Shown here in pieces: positions 27,300 through 40,292 of a DNA stretch of 64,000 nt (positions are counted from its first letter, which is position 1; every line of letters begins with the position of its first letter). A program made the translations under genes and the position numbers. The stretch covers positions 7,502,001 to 7,566,000 of the forward strand of contig NZ_JACHMX010000001.1 of the NCBI RefSeq assembly GCF_014205155.1. The letters are read 5' to 3'. The notes under the pieces were generated by a model. It was not told the origin of the DNA and searched no databases. It saw only the letters and a list, made by a program, of their open reading frames with translations. The stretch comes from Amycolatopsis umgeniensis. Its GTDB lineage: Bacteria > Actinomycetota > Actinomycetes > Mycobacteriales > Pseudonocardiaceae.

Positions 27300-27556
27300 G
27301 GGGCGTTGGGCCGCTGCTGCTGCTGTTGCCAATGTCCTATTGGGGACGCTCAGCGTCTCGAATGAGGCATTGGGGACAGTGGCGTTGGGGTGAAGGGCCC
27401 CTTCGGCCCAGGGTTGGTGGGGTCCATGGGCGCGCGGTCGTTGCCGTTTCGCGGCAATAGCCATAACGGCGTCGCGAAAGCAACACCCGCGCAACAGCCG
27501 AGGTGAAGGGCCCCATCGCCCCAGCCGGAACCGCACCGGCTCCAGCTCTTCGTCGC
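27300..27556. other. 257-base spacer with a degenerate palindromic element
   Basis: Between convergent bla and the VanY-like gene. Holds the element at 27328-27374 and stretches such as GAAGGGCCCCTTCGGCCC and GAAGGGCCCCATCGCCCC that are repeat fragments. No gene seen. Confidence 0.65.
27328..27374. repeat. degenerate 47-nt palindromic element
   Basis: Arms of 20 nt around GCTCAGC; 14 of 20 positions pair, with GGGAC on one side and GTCTC on the other. Decayed copy of the window-wide family. Confidence 0.55.
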
Positions 27557-28129
27557 CTAGTTGCCGGTAGCGCTGGGGAGCAGGGCGGGGCAGCCGCCGG
27601 TGACATACGCCTGGTCGTACTCGAAGTGCCACTTCTCGTTGTCGTAACGGCGGCACCAGCCCAGCGCGCCCCCGTTCTTGTCCACCCAGGACGCCGAATT
27701 CAGCGGCTGGATGTCGACGGCGATTCCCTTGACGTGCATGGACGTCTCCGGCTGCAGCGCCCACTTTTTGGCCTGCTCCACCGAGCCGAACCGCTCGACG
27801 GCCTTGTCGAACTCGCGCTGCTGCTGGCCCCGGCTGCGCTTGCCGTCGTTCACGCAGAGCGTGACGTTCTGTGCTTTGGCCTTGGCGCGCAGGGCGTTCC
27901 ACGCGTCGATCACGTCCGGGCGCATGCCGAAGGTCTCCTCGTCGACGTAACGCTTGTCGACGGCGCACGTCGGGCCGGTATCGGGTCCGGGGACCTCTTC
28001 GAGGACCGCGAGTGCCTTTCCGGCGATCGGCTTGACGGCCACGCCGGTGGCTCCCAGCGCCACCATCGCGACCCCGACGAGTCCCAGCGCCACGAACACG
28101 CTGATCACGGTCCTGCGGCTGGTCATCAT
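27557..28129 (-). CDS. VanY/DacB-like M15 D-alanyl-D-alanine carboxypeptidase, membrane anchored
   Basis: A protein of about 190 residues with an N-terminal signal-anchor (TVISVFVALGLVGVAMVALG) and an M15B peptidase domain. Zinc and catalytic motifs are SMHVKGIAVDI (HxxxxxxD) and EKWHFEY (catalytic Glu, His ligand). Such enzymes trim the terminal D-Ala of peptidoglycan stem peptides. Start is uncertain: ATG 28129 or 28126 give a normal signal-anchor; the longer frame is unlikely. It converges with the beta-lactamase gene, so two cell-wall-related exported enzymes lie side by side. Confidence 0.82.
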   Translation of the reverse strand: MMTSRRTVISVFVALGLVGVAMVALGATGVAVKPIAGKALAVLEEVPGPDTGPTCAVDKRYVDEETFGMRPDVIDAWNALRAKAKAQNVTLCVNDGKRSRGQQQREFDKAVERFGSVEQAKKWALQPETSMHVKGIAVDIQPLNSASWVDKNGGALGWCRRYDNEKWHFEYDQAYVTGGCPALLPSATGN

Positions 28130-28222
28130 TGTGGTGGGCACCACTCCGAAGCTACCTCGCGCGCGGCGGGCCGCCAGGCTTTGTGAGCTTCTTCCCAGAT
28201 TGGCGGAAACTGACAACCTTGC

Positions 28223-28258
28223 GAGTGGTAGGGACTGTTCCAACCGTCCCTACCACTC
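28223..28258. terminator. 13-bp hairpin between allophanate hydrolase and VanY-like genes
   Basis: Perfect arms GAGTGGTAGGGAC (28223-28235) and its complement (28246-28258), 10-nt loop. Twelve bases downstream of the allophanate hydrolase stop on the minus strand. The inner GGGAC/GTCCC matches the window-wide palindrome family, but the loop is longer. Confidence 0.75.
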
Positions 28259-28270
28259 ACGAGACGTGCC

Positions 28271-29880
28271 TCAGCGGCTCAGATACCCCACCCACCCGCC
28301 GTGGCGCGTGATGTCCTCCGCTCCCTCCACGGCCATGGGTTCACAGACGAACCCGGACACCTCGCTCCCGTCGGCCAATCGCACTTTCCCGATCGCCAGC
28401 GGTGCGGGAATGCCGGCGACGAACTCGCCGAACCCCGCGAGGGGGAGGTCCCAGACCTCGGCCTCGATCGCCTCGCCACCCGAGGCGACCCGGACGAGAC
28501 CGGGTTTGGGCGGCACGGTGTCGAGCGCGTAGAACCGGTACTCGGCCGCCGTCGGCCCCGCCGAGACGAACCGTCCGCCGCGCGACGTCAGTTCGTGGTT
28601 CAGCGGCTGCCCGCGCAGATGGGCGCCGACGACGGCGATCCGGGTCCGCCGCGGCACCAGGCGGGCGACGTCGGCGAGGATCCGGTCGGCGTACGCGGCG
28701 CCGACCAGCATCACCCCGAACGGCAGCCCGCCGACGGTTCCGGCGGGCACCGCCAGCGACGACAGTCCCAGCAGGTTCGTCGAGTTCGTGAACCGGCCCA
28801 GCCGGGCGTTCACGCCCAGCGGGTCGGCTTCGACCTCGGCGATCGTCGGATGTTCCGTCGTCGTGGGCAGCAGAACGCAGTCCACAGTGGACAGCACTGT
28901 CGACGCTTCCCGCGAAAGGCCGTCGAGCGTCGCGAGGTCGGAGAACAACCGGTGCGCGGGAATGTCCTTGGCCGCGCCGATGATCTGCCGGACCGCCGGA
29001 TCGACCACGTCCGGATGCGCGTCGATGAACTCGCCGACCGCCGAATACCGCTCAGCCACGAACGCGCCTTCGTACAGCAGACGCGCGGCGGCCAGGAACG
29101 CCGATATGTCGACAGTGACGAGTTCGGCTCCCGCCTCACGGAACTCGAGAGCCGCGGCGGCGAACGCTTCGGCCCAGCCGTCCTGAAGGGGGCCGACCTC
29201 GGAAGGCACGCCGATCCGGAAAGGACGGTGGACGACCGGGAGATCCTTGGGCTCGCTCAGACAGGCGAACGCCGCTGTCGCCTCGTCGACCGTCCGCGCG
29301 AACACGGTCACACAGTCGATGCTCGCGCACGCGGGTACGACACCGGTCGTCGGAAGCAGTCCCGGCGTCGGCTTCACCCCGACGATCCCGTTGTACGCCG
29401 CCGGGACCCGGCCGGATCCGGCGGTGTCGGTGCCCAGCGCGAGATCCGCGATCCCGAGCGCCACCGCCACCGCCGATCCCGAACTCGACCCGCCCGACAC
29501 GTACGCCGGGTCGATCGCGTTCCGGACCGCGCCGTGCGGACTGCGCGTGCCGACCAGCCCGGTCGCGAACTGGTCCAGATTGGTCGTGCCCAGGATCAGC
29601 GCCCCGGCCGCGCGCAGCCGCGCCACCACCGGCGCGTCCTCGTCCGGCTGGTAGGCGTACTCGGGGCAGGCCGCCGTCGTCGACAGCCCGGCGACGTCGA
29701 TATTGCCCTTGACCGCCGCGAGTTTCCCGTACAGCGGCAGGGATTCCCCCGCCGCGCGACGCGCCTCCAGCTCTTCCGCGTCGGCGAGCACGTCCGCCTC
29801 GGGACGCAGATCGATCCAGATCTCGGGCCGGTCGACCCGCGCGATCCGGTGGTACGCGGCGCGCACCCGCTCCAGCACGC

Positions 29881-29884
<4 letters not shown>
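28271..29884 (-). CDS. atzF: allophanate hydrolase
   Basis: A 537-residue amidase-signature enzyme that splits allophanate into CO2 and ammonia. The Ser-cisSer-Lys triad is visible in AVKGNID and VSGGSSSGSAVAVAL; the C-terminal 120-residue domain is the second allophanate hydrolase domain. It is the last gene of the operon and overlaps the carboxylase gene by ATGA. It can serve urea carboxylase or the guanidine carboxylase/deiminase pathway, both of which yield allophanate. Confidence 0.92.
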
Positions 29885-33443
<3,559 letters not shown>

Positions 33444-33447
<4 letters not shown>

Positions 33448-34055
33448 ACGTCACCGCCGGTGACGATCATTCTGACCGGAGTCGGGTCGAATCCGTTGCA
33501 CGGATTGTTGATCTGCGGGCAGTTCGAAACCAGGACCAGGACGTCGGTCTCGGCGCGCAGTTTCACTTCCATGCCGGGCGCGGAGATGCCGTCGACGATG
33601 CCGAGCGTGCCGTCCTGTTCGACAGGCACGTTCATGTACCAGTTGACGTTGCTGACCAGATCCCGTTTCGCGAGGCCCCACTTCGCGCCCTCGGTCAGGA
33701 AGTTCTCGACGCAGGCGTGCTGGTATCGCGTGTGCTGGCCGTAGCGGAGGCTGTTCGACTCCTTGCTGCAGGCGCCGCCGATCGTGTCGTGTCGTCCGCA
33801 GGTGTCCCCGACGACGGTGAGCAGCGGGGCGCCCTCGCCGGTGCGCAGCACGCTGCCGGTGGTGAGGAAGATGTTGCGCTGCGCGGAGATCGTCGCGGCC
33901 GCGCTGTAGCGCTTGGCCGTGTCGGCGGCGTCGTAGCAGAGGAAGTCGACGGCCTGGTTGCCGCCGAGATCGACGATCGCCAGCGTCTCGCCCTTGCGGA
34001 GCACCGTCGAATACGGCGCCCGCGCGGCGACCTCGGTGTCGGAAACGATCGTCAT
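33444..34055 (-). CDS. cgdB: urea amidolyase-associated protein 2 / carboxyguanidine deiminase subunit
   Basis: A 203-residue protein of the DUF1989 family (UAAP2). Family landmarks: RKGETLAIVDLGGNQAVDFLCYDA, GDTCGRHDTIGGACSKESNSLRYG and VNWYMNVPVEQDGTLGIVDGISAPG, the latter with conserved Cys/His expected to bind metal. UAAP1 and UAAP2 together were shown in other bacteria to be a heterodimeric carboxyguanidine deiminase (CgdAB). ATG at 34055 overlaps the UAAP1 stop. The upstream in-frame extension to 34127 lies inside UAAP1 and is rejected. Confidence 0.88.
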
Positions 34056-34885
34056 GCGATCCCCCTGGCGGTCAGGTAGTCGGCGGTGTTCTCGAAGGCA
34101 CGCTGCGCTTCGGGTGACGCTGTCCATTCAGGACCGTCCGGTGTGGACGGTGCGCTTCGCTGGGCGAGGACGCGCAGCGGGGTGACCGTGTAGTCCGGAC
34201 GCGGGTCGAGCGGATGCGCCACGTTGGCGATCAGGACGACGACCGGGAGTTCGGTGCGCAGGACCACGGATTTGCCGGGACCGGCCGAGCCGGTGAACGT
34301 CAGGCCGCCGTCCGTCTCCACGTGGATGCCCTGGAAGAAGGACAGGCTCGGGGGCAGATCGCGCGGGGTGAGGCCGTGCTTCGCCGCGGCCAGCGTGAAC
34401 AGGGCGTTCCCCGAAGGTGACTCGCCCTGGGGGCTGCCGTCACCGTAGCGTTCGGTGTTTCCGTCCACAGTGGACGTTCCGCAGAGGGCGTCGTGCTTGC
34501 CGCTCTCGTCGGTGACGACGGTCGCGAGGACCCGCGCCTGATCCGACAGCAGCGCGATCGCCTCGCCGAGGTAGGCGTTCCACTGGACCTTCACCGTGTC
34601 CGCGACGTTCAGCCGCTCCCACGGCTGGTCGGCGTTGAACAGCAGCAGATGCGCGCAGGCGTCGCCCTCGAGGTCGGTCAGCCGCAGTTCGGTGCCGCGC
34701 GCGAGGACCTTGTGGGTGTAGCCGCCACCGGCGACCGTCTCGGCCCAGACCAGCTTCGCCGGGTCGATCCCGGCAGGCGGATCCGGCCAGGTGGACGCGG
34801 GGATGGCGGGCATCGTTTCGGTCACCGTGCCCGCTTGGGCGCGCGCGTGGTCGCGAGCGCCGTACGTGGTCGATGTCGTGCTCAT
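34052..34885 (-). CDS. cgdA: urea amidolyase-associated protein 1 / carboxyguanidine deiminase subunit
   Basis: A 277-residue DUF1989-family protein (UAAP1), the larger deiminase subunit. Features: GGYTHKVLARGTELRLTDLEGDACAHLLLFNADQPWERLN, DESGKHDALCGTSTVDGNTERYG and LSFFQGIHVETDGGLTF. Partners with the UAAP2 protein encoded next, with ATGA overlap. Converts carboxyguanidine to allophanate plus ammonia. ATG at 34885 follows GGAAGG; it comes 11 bases after the permease. Confidence 0.88.
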   Translation of the reverse strand: MSTTSTTYGARDHARAQAGTVTETMPAIPASTWPDPPAGIDPAKLVWAETVAGGGYTHKVLARGTELRLTDLEGDACAHLLLFNADQPWERLNVADTVKVQWNAYLGEAIALLSDQARVLATVVTDESGKHDALCGTSTVDGNTERYGDGSPQGESPSGNALFTLAAAKHGLTPRDLPPSLSFFQGIHVETDGGLTFTGSAGPGKSVVLRTELPVVVLIANVAHPLDPRPDYTVTPLRVLAQRSAPSTPDGPEWTASPEAQRAFENTADYLTARGIA

Positions 34886-34896
34886 GGAACCTTCCT

Positions 34897-36363
34897 TCAG
34901 GTCGCGGGGACGGGAACCGTGATGAGCGCGGAGCGACGGCGCCAGCAGAGATAGCCGGTGAGCAGCGCGGCGCCGACGAACTCGATCGGGAACAACAGGA
35001 CCCAGACGGAACCGGTGCCCGCCAGGTCGTAGATCTCGGCTCGTGGCCAAGCGATGTTGACGATCATCATCGCGCCGTACCCTACTGCCGCGACGTTGAC
35101 CGGAATAGCCCATCGTCCCAAGGAGAAATGGCCGGGCTCGGCGGTGAAACGGCCTTGACGACGCCGCAGCAGCAGTGGTCCGGTCACCAGGAGATAGGCG
35201 AGGTAGACCACGACCACCGAGGTGCCGGTGATGGTGCTGAAGATGGTCGGGTTCCCGAGGTTCAACAGCAGGAGCCCGATCGCGAGCGCCCCGGACAGGA
35301 TCGCGGGCGCGATCGGGGTGCCGGTGCGGGGGTTGACCGCGGAAAGCCGTTTGGCGCCGGGGAGCGCGCCGTCGCGGGCCATCGCGTAGAACAGCCGGAC
35401 GGTGCCGGTCTGGATGGTCAGGGTGCAGACGACGACCGCGATCGCGACGTCGGCGAGGAAGATCCGGCCGAGTGTGTCGCCGAAGACCGCCGTGATGACG
35501 TACGGCAGGCCCTTCCCGGCGAGTTGCCCGTCGGTCAGGCTCGGTGCCGCCATCAGTGCGGTGATGACGACGGCGAGCCCGCCGATCCCGGAGATCAGGA
35601 GCGCGCGGAGCACGGCGCGCGGAGCGATGCGCCTCGCGTCCTTGGTCTCCTCGGCGACCGAGGCCGCGGTGTCGAAGCCGTACAGTACGTACGCGGCCAT
35701 CAGCGCCGAAGCGAGGACGCCGCCGGCTCCCGGGCTCTCACCCGCGGGCGCCAGTACGACCTGCGGGCCGCGCACGGCGAAGAGCGCGAGGCCGACGATC
35801 AGGACGAGGACGCCGACGAGCTCGGCCGCCACCCCGACATCGTTGATCCGCGCCATGAGCCGCACGCCGCCCGCGTTGATCGCGGTGGTGAAGACGATGA
35901 GCAGGGAGCCGAGCAGGGCGGCGTTGGTGGCGCCGGTCGGGGACGTGATGGCCGGATCGCCGCCGACGAGCTGGAAGCCGCTCCAGACCGAGGGGAGGAC
36001 GACCTGCAACGCGATCGCCGCTCCGGCGAGCGCGACCACGCAGCCGACCAGCATCATCCAGCCTGCGAGCCACCCCGCGAATCCGGGGGAGAGGTGTTTC
36101 GCCCACTGGTAAACCGATCCGGCCAGCGGGAATCGGGCCGCGAGTTCGGCGAAGTTGAGCGCGACGAGCAATTGCCCGGTGATCACCAGCGGCCAGGTCC
36201 AGAAGAACAGGGTGTCGCCGAACGAATAGCCGAAGGCGAACAGCTGGAACACGGTGGTCAGGATCGAAACGAAGGAGAAACCGGCCGCGAAGGCGGAGAA
36301 ACCGCCGAGCGTCCGGCGGAGTTCTTGGCGGTAACCGAAGGCTGAAAGGTCTTCGGAGGGCAT
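34897..36363 (-). CDS. APC-family permease of the guanidine/urea operon
   Basis: A 488-residue carrier with twelve hydrophobic segments, starting GYRQELRRTLGGFSAFAAGF. It is the first gene of the operon that ends with allophanate hydrolase, so it probably imports the substrate (guanidine, a guanidino compound or urea). AGGAG precedes the ATG at good distance. It is a clear paralog of the permease in the choline operon at 1227-2738, showing that the same carrier family was reused in two nitrogen operons. Expression is probably controlled by the divergent TetR protein; inverted repeats at 36391-36414 and 36468-36481 are candidate sites. Confidence 0.88.
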   Translation of the reverse strand: MPSEDLSAFGYRQELRRTLGGFSAFAAGFSFVSILTTVFQLFAFGYSFGDTLFFWTWPLVITGQLLVALNFAELAARFPLAGSVYQWAKHLSPGFAGWLAGWMMLVGCVVALAGAAIALQVVLPSVWSGFQLVGGDPAITSPTGATNAALLGSLLIVFTTAINAGGVRLMARINDVGVAAELVGVLVLIVGLALFAVRGPQVVLAPAGESPGAGGVLASALMAAYVLYGFDTAASVAEETKDARRIAPRAVLRALLISGIGGLAVVITALMAAPSLTDGQLAGKGLPYVITAVFGDTLGRIFLADVAIAVVVCTLTIQTGTVRLFYAMARDGALPGAKRLSAVNPRTGTPIAPAILSGALAIGLLLLNLGNPTIFSTITGTSVVVVYLAYLLVTGPLLLRRRQGRFTAEPGHFSLGRWAIPVNVAAVGYGAMMIVNIAWPRAEIYDLAGTGSVWVLLFPIEFVGAALLTGYLCWRRRSALITVPVPAT

Positions 36364-36390
36364 TTTCGGGGGCTCCTGTCTGGAGGGCCG

Positions 36391-36414
36391 AATTTCGATC
36401 GGATGACCGAAATT
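36391..36414. promoter_or_regulatory. inverted repeat AATTTCG-N10-CGAAATT upstream of the permease
   Basis: Perfect 7-bp arms in the divergent spacer, 28 bases before the permease start, where a repressor would block transcription. Candidate operator for the divergent TetR. Confidence 0.55.
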
Positions 36415-36467
36415 AAGCGCATGCGGGATCCTTCCGATCTCCGCCGGGTAAGCGCGGTGTTAACAGA

Positions 36468-36481
36468 TACCGGATTCGGTA
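36468..36481. promoter_or_regulatory. palindrome TACCG-GATT-CGGTA upstream of tetR
   Basis: Perfect 5-bp arms with 4-base centre, 61 bases before the tetR start; possible second operator. Confidence 0.4.
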
Positions 36482-36541
36482 ACCTGGGCCGACCGCCGGA
36501 CGTAACAAAGATCTTCGCGGAGAAATGGCAGGATCGGATAG

Positions 36542-37198
36542 ATGACGAAAACGACCGGGGTGGGCAGGCCGAGAGCCAGCGGTGCGGCGGCGAGCAAACG
36601 AGAGGCACGGCTCGCGGTTTTGGACGCGGCTGGGGAGCTGTTCACCGGCGCCGGGTACGCGGCGACGACCACACGGGCCATCGCCGAACGTGCCGGCCTG
36701 CGCCAGGCCTCGCTCTACTACCACTTCCCGTCCAAAGAGGACATTCTCGCGGCGCTGCTGGAGGACACAGTCCGGCCGTCGCTGGACGTCGCGGGCGGGC
36801 TGTCCGCCCAGCTCGCGCCGGTCGGCACGCGGCTGTGGGCGCTGGCCTACGCGGACATCCACCTGCTCGGCAGCGCGCGGCACAACCTCGGCGCGCTGTA
36901 CCTGCTGCCGGAGATCTCGTCGCCGCGGCTGGCGCGGTTCCGGGCCGAACGCGCGGAGCTCAAACGCGTCTACGGCTCCCTCGTCGCGGCGGCGGGAGTC
37001 CCCGGAGACCTCCTGGGCATCCGGACCGACCTCGTGTTCGGGCTCGTCGAGAGCATCGCGATCGTCCGGCGTGACCAGCCCGATCTGGACGTCGAAGCAC
37101 ACGCCGTCGAAGGGGCCGACAGCGTGCTGAGGCTGGCCAGTATCGGGGAACCGGACGCCGCGCTGCGCGAAGCCGCGCGGACGTTACTGGAGGACTGA
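36542..37198 (+). CDS. TetR/AcrR-family regulator of the guanidine operon
   Basis: A 218-residue TetR regulator with HTH about residues 22-68 (AVLDAAGELFTGAGYAATTTRAIAERAGLRQASLYYHFPSKEDIL) and a C-terminal ligand domain. Divergent to the permease-to-allophanate hydrolase operon with a 178-base spacer containing two inverted repeats, so a local repressor role is likely. The effector could be guanidine or an intermediate. ATG 36542 has only a weak GGAT upstream. Confidence 0.87.
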   Translation: MTKTTGVGRPRASGAAASKREARLAVLDAAGELFTGAGYAATTTRAIAERAGLRQASLYYHFPSKEDILAALLEDTVRPSLDVAGGLSAQLAPVGTRLWALAYADIHLLGSARHNLGALYLLPEISSPRLARFRAERAELKRVYGSLVAAAGVPGDLLGIRTDLVFGLVESIAIVRRDQPDLDVEAHAVEGADSVLRLASIGEPDAALREAARTLLED

Positions 37199-37219
37199 AG
37201 CCGGCTCAGGCGGTTTCGT

Positions 37220-37325
37220 GTGATCAGACGGACGACACGCGGTGGAGCCTTGCCGTGTTCGTGTCGTCCATCCAATCACGGGTGTCGTCCGTCTGATCAC
37301 GCGTGACGTCCATCCGGTCACGCGG
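37220..37325. repeat. GTGATCAGA-type inverted and direct repeat cluster
   Basis: A perfect 19-bp inverted repeat (37220-37238 with 37282-37300) surrounds a divergent half unit GTGTCGTCCATCCAATCACG (37261-37280), and a further unit GTGACGTCCATCCGGTCACG follows at 37303. Relatives at 17945 and 63640. It fills the spacer between convergent tetR and rnd. Confidence 0.85.
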
Positions 37326-37359
37326 AACGGGCCGGATCAGTACGGGTGAGGTGAGCCGA

Positions 37360-38628
37360 TCAGGCGGCCGCGGTGGCGTGGAGCGCCTTGCTCAGCGCCG
37401 CCACGGTCAGCTCGATCTGCCACGGCCGGGCACCGGCGTCGCCGAGGACCTTGGCCACGGCGTCCTCGCTCAGGTCCACGGGCGGACGCCAGCAGGTGCG
37501 GCGTACGAGTTCCGGCAGGAGCAGGTTCTCCACCGGCAGCCGCCGGTCCTCCGCGATCGCGGCCAGCGCCGCGCGGGCGGCCGAGAGGCGGGCGGCGGCG
37601 TCGGGATCCTTGTCCGACCACCGGTTCACCGGCGGCGGGCCGTCGGTCTGCTGCGCCGGGGTGGGCAGCTCCTCGGCGGGGAGCGCGCGGGCGGCCTGCA
37701 GATGCCGCAACCAGCTCGCGGTGTACTTGCGCTGGACCCGGCCGCTGAACACCGGCAGCGCCTGCAGCTGCTCGACGGTCTTGGGATCCGCGGTGACGGC
37801 GTTGATGATCGCGGTGTCGGGCAGGATCCGGCTCGGCGCGCGGTCGCGTTTGCGGGCGAGCTCGTCGCGCGCCTGCCACAGTTCGCGCACCGCGGCGAGA
37901 CCGCGAGCGCTCCGGATCTTGTGCACCCCGGACGTCCGGCGCCACGGCTCGGCCCGGGGAGCGGGCGGCGGCGCGGTGCGGACGGCTTCGAATTCCTGCT
38001 GAGCCCATTCGAGCTTGCCCTGAGCGGCCAAGTCGGCCTCGAGCTTCTCGCGCAGCTCGATGAGGAGCTCGACGTCGAGGGCGGCGTAGTTCAGCCAGTC
38101 GACGGGAAGCGGGCGCTTCGACCAGTCGGCGGCGCTGTGTCCCTTCTCCAGCTGGTAGCCGAGGAGGAGTTCGACGAGGGTGCCGAGGGCGACCCGTTCG
38201 TATCCGGCGAGCCGTCCGGCGAGTTCGGTGTCGAACAGGCTCTTCGGGTGCAGGTCGAGTTCGGCGAGGCACGGCAGGTCCTGTGAGGCCGCGTGCAACA
38301 CCCATTCGGCGTTGTTGAGCACTTCCGCGAGGGGCTCGAGCTGCCCTTCGAGCGGAATGGGGTCGATGAGGAAGGAGCCGGCACCTTCGCGGCGCAGCTG
38401 GACCAGATAGGCCTTCGGCCAGTACCGGTAGCCGGACGCGCGTTCGGTGTCCACGGCGATGGCCCCGCTGCCGCCCGCGATCTTCACGCAGGCTTCGGCG
38501 AGGGCTGTCGCGTCGGCGATCACCGGTGGAGTGCCTTCGGCGGGCTCACGTAACAAGACGGCGGCACTGGTGTCATCAGTGCCGGTCATAGAGTCCGCCT
38601 GCGGTTCTCCGGGTCGGTCGCCTTCCAT
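37360..38628 (-). CDS. rnd: RNase D-like 3'-5' exonuclease with HRDC domain
   Basis: A 422-residue DEDD exonuclease. Exo motifs: AIAVDTERA (DxE), VLHAASQDLPCL and YAALDVELL (YxxxD). HRDC domain about 225-300 (VRELWQARDELARKRDRAPSRILPD) and a second helical region to the end. Acts in tRNA/RNA 3' maturation. Starts ATG 38628 or ATG 38589; the second has GGCGGA upstream. It is co-oriented with the orphan response regulator, 68 bases downstream of it, in an arrangement typical for actinobacteria. Confidence 0.9.
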   Translation of the reverse strand: MEGDRPGEPQADSMTGTDDTSAAVLLREPAEGTPPVIADATALAEACVKIAGGSGAIAVDTERASGYRYWPKAYLVQLRREGAGSFLIDPIPLEGQLEPLAEVLNNAEWVLHAASQDLPCLAELDLHPKSLFDTELAGRLAGYERVALGTLVELLLGYQLEKGHSAADWSKRPLPVDWLNYAALDVELLIELREKLEADLAAQGKLEWAQQEFEAVRTAPPPAPRAEPWRRTSGVHKIRSARGLAAVRELWQARDELARKRDRAPSRILPDTAIINAVTADPKTVEQLQALPVFSGRVQRKYTASWLRHLQAARALPAEELPTPAQQTDGPPPVNRWSDKDPDAAARLSAARAALAAIAEDRRLPVENLLLPELVRRTCWRPPVDLSEDAVAKVLGDAGARPWQIELTVAALSKALHATAAA

Positions 38629-38696
38629 AGGTGAAGACCCTACGGGACGAGCGGGCCGCGCCTGGTCCGCCCGCCCCGCAGGGCAGTTCGCCTTTG

Positions 38697-39413
38697 TCAG
38701 CGGATCACGCCGGCACGCATGGCCAGCGCCACCATCTGAGCCCGGTCACCCGTGCCGAGCTTGCGCCCGATGCGGGAGAGGTGGGATTTCACCGTGAGAG
38801 CGGAGAGGCTGAGTTCCTCGCCGATCTCCTTGTTGCTCTGGCCGTCGGCGACGAGTTGCAGCACCTCGACCTCGCGCGCCGAAAGCTCGCGCGGGGTGTT
38901 GTCGGTGCCGGCGACTCGGGTGCCGGTGGCCAGGACCGGTGCGACGCTCGGGTCCGCGTAGACGCCGCCCTCGAGCACCCTGCGGACGCCGTCGGTCACT
39001 ACGACCGGCGATGCCGACTTGAGCAGGTATGCCTGGGCGCCGGCCTGGAACGCCGACCTGACCGCGTACGGGTCGTCTGATGAAGCGAGCACCACTACTC
39101 GAGGCCAGCCATGGCTACGGAGTTCCGTAACCAGCTCGATGCCGCTGCCATCCGGCAGTCCGAGATCGAGGATCGCCAGGTCACAAGGCCCGGTGGCCTG
39201 TGCTCGCGCCCTCGCCTCGGCCACCGTGGCGGCCTCGTGGACGGTGCCCGCACCCATCTGTGCGAGTCTTGCTGAGATTGCCTCCCTCAACAGTGGGTGG
39301 TCATCGACCACCAACACGGAAAAAAGCTCTTCCCGCGGGTGCGGAACCATGCTCGCCGGCAATGAACCGGCTGGCGTGGATCGGACGGCCTGAGAAATGC
39401 CGACGGTAGCCAC
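38697..39413 (-). CDS. orphan NarL/LuxR-type response regulator
   Basis: A 238-residue response regulator with a 30-residue N-terminal extension. Receiver: Asp-Asp in LVVDDHPLLREA, phosphoacceptor Asp83 (AILDLGLPDGS), Lys132 (YLLKSAS). C-terminal LuxR HTH (LSAREVEVLQLVADGQSNKEIGEELSLSALTVKSHLSRIGRKLG). GTG at 39413 follows GGGAGG with seven bases spacing, better than upstream alternatives. No kinase gene is adjacent. It sits in the conserved actinobacterial block RNase D, response regulator, DUF3000, hemE. Confidence 0.88.
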   Translation of the reverse strand: MATVGISQAVRSTPAGSLPASMVPHPREELFSVLVVDDHPLLREAISARLAQMGAGTVHEAATVAEARARAQATGPCDLAILDLGLPDGSGIELVTELRSHGWPRVVVLASSDDPYAVRSAFQAGAQAYLLKSASPVVVTDGVRRVLEGGVYADPSVAPVLATGTRVAGTDNTPRELSAREVEVLQLVADGQSNKEIGEELSLSALTVKSHLSRIGRKLGTGDRAQMVALAMRAGVIR

Positions 39414-39793
39414 GTCACTACCTCCCTGGAGTCGGTCGTGCCCCCCGACCGGCACCGGGACTTTCGGCCGTTTAGCCGCGCCAGCTTTAGACCGAAAGTG
39501 GTGTCGTCGATGGCACTGTAGCCGCCCTGAGGCCTTCACGGGGGGATCGAATGGGTATCTATCTCAAACGAGCAGTTACTCAGGGAGTTCGTTGTAACAC
39601 GATCGGGCTAGTACACAGCCGGTGGCTAACACATCGCCGAACGAACGCGATGCACTTCAGTTACCGGGGTCCAACCGACTGTGCAGATGGGCCGTGCACC
39701 TGCCGGTGCCTCTTCCCGGGAGCCTTGGAGGACAAGGTGTCGAGGGTCGGAAACCGCCTCCGGCATGGGGCTTGATCAACTTCGCGGAGGGTC
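39414..39793. other. 380-base spacer of lower GC content
   Basis: Upstream region of the orphan regulator. Composition is visibly less GC-rich than neighbours. A 74-codon frame at 39551-39775 has a passable GGGGG ribosome site but an implausible Cys/Arg-rich product, so I do not call it. Contains CCGGTGGC-like repeats only. Confidence 0.5.
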
Positions 39794-39967
39794 ATGATCG
39801 CTTCGCTCGGTGACCGCGATGGTAACGCTCCGGAGGCGTCTCGGGATGCTCCGGGGGTCGATTTCGGGTCACTTGATCTTGTTGCTGACGGTGACACTGT
39901 CGGTAGCACGAACGGGGTGGTCCAGACCTCTGAGTGGCCGCCTCCGCGCTGGTCGGAGCTGGTCTAG
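39794..39967 (+). CDS. 57-residue acidic hypothetical protein, low GC3
   Basis: ATG 39794 to TAG 39967, with GGAGG three bases before the start. The product is acidic (many Asp/Glu) and ends WPPPRWSELV. About 35% of its codons end in A or T, far more than neighbours. That argues either for a transferred gene or for non-coding DNA. No family recognised. Confidence 0.35.
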   Translation: MIASLGDRDGNAPEASRDAPGVDFGSLDLVADGDTVGSTNGVVQTSEWPPPRWSELV

Positions 39968-40074
39968 TCCAGATGGCCCTGTAGTGCCTCTCGAGGCCGT
40001 ACGGGCGCCCTGAGAGCCTCGCGAATGGGGTAAGCGAAGGCGCTCTCGGTCGCTTCGCAGGGTCTTCGGTAGTA

Positions 40075-40123
40075 CATGAAGGACCCCTTCATTGCGCTAG
40101 GCGCAATGAAGGGGTCCTTCATG
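40075..40123. repeat. palindromic element, 23-bp perfect arms
   Basis: Arms 40075-40097 and 40101-40123 with a TAG centre (read as a 7-nt loop GCTAGGC with 21-bp arms). Contains GAAGGACCCCTTC and its complement, a module repeated in other elements. Confidence 0.9.
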
Positions 40124-40292
40124 TCCTTGGGTCGCCGATCCGGCGGGGGAGCAAGGGACCTTTAGTATCGCTAGCTTTCCTAGCGTCGCTAGCTGGCCGG
40201 AAATCGCAAAATAACCCGAATGCTATGTCTCGATTACCGGGAATCCGGCGTGTCGAGCGGCTCGGCGGGCCTCACGGGACGACGGCGACGTA

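Noticed and set aside
36364..36541. Guanidine riboswitch in the leader of the guanidine operon
   Set aside because: I looked for ykkC-type conserved strings such as CTAGGGTTCCG and the ACGR hairpin pairs and saw none; only inverted repeats suited to a protein.
39551..39775. 74-codon ORF near the orphan regulator
   Set aside because: Cys/Arg/His-rich composition unlike a real protein and no recognisable domain; kept only as a note in the spacer entry.
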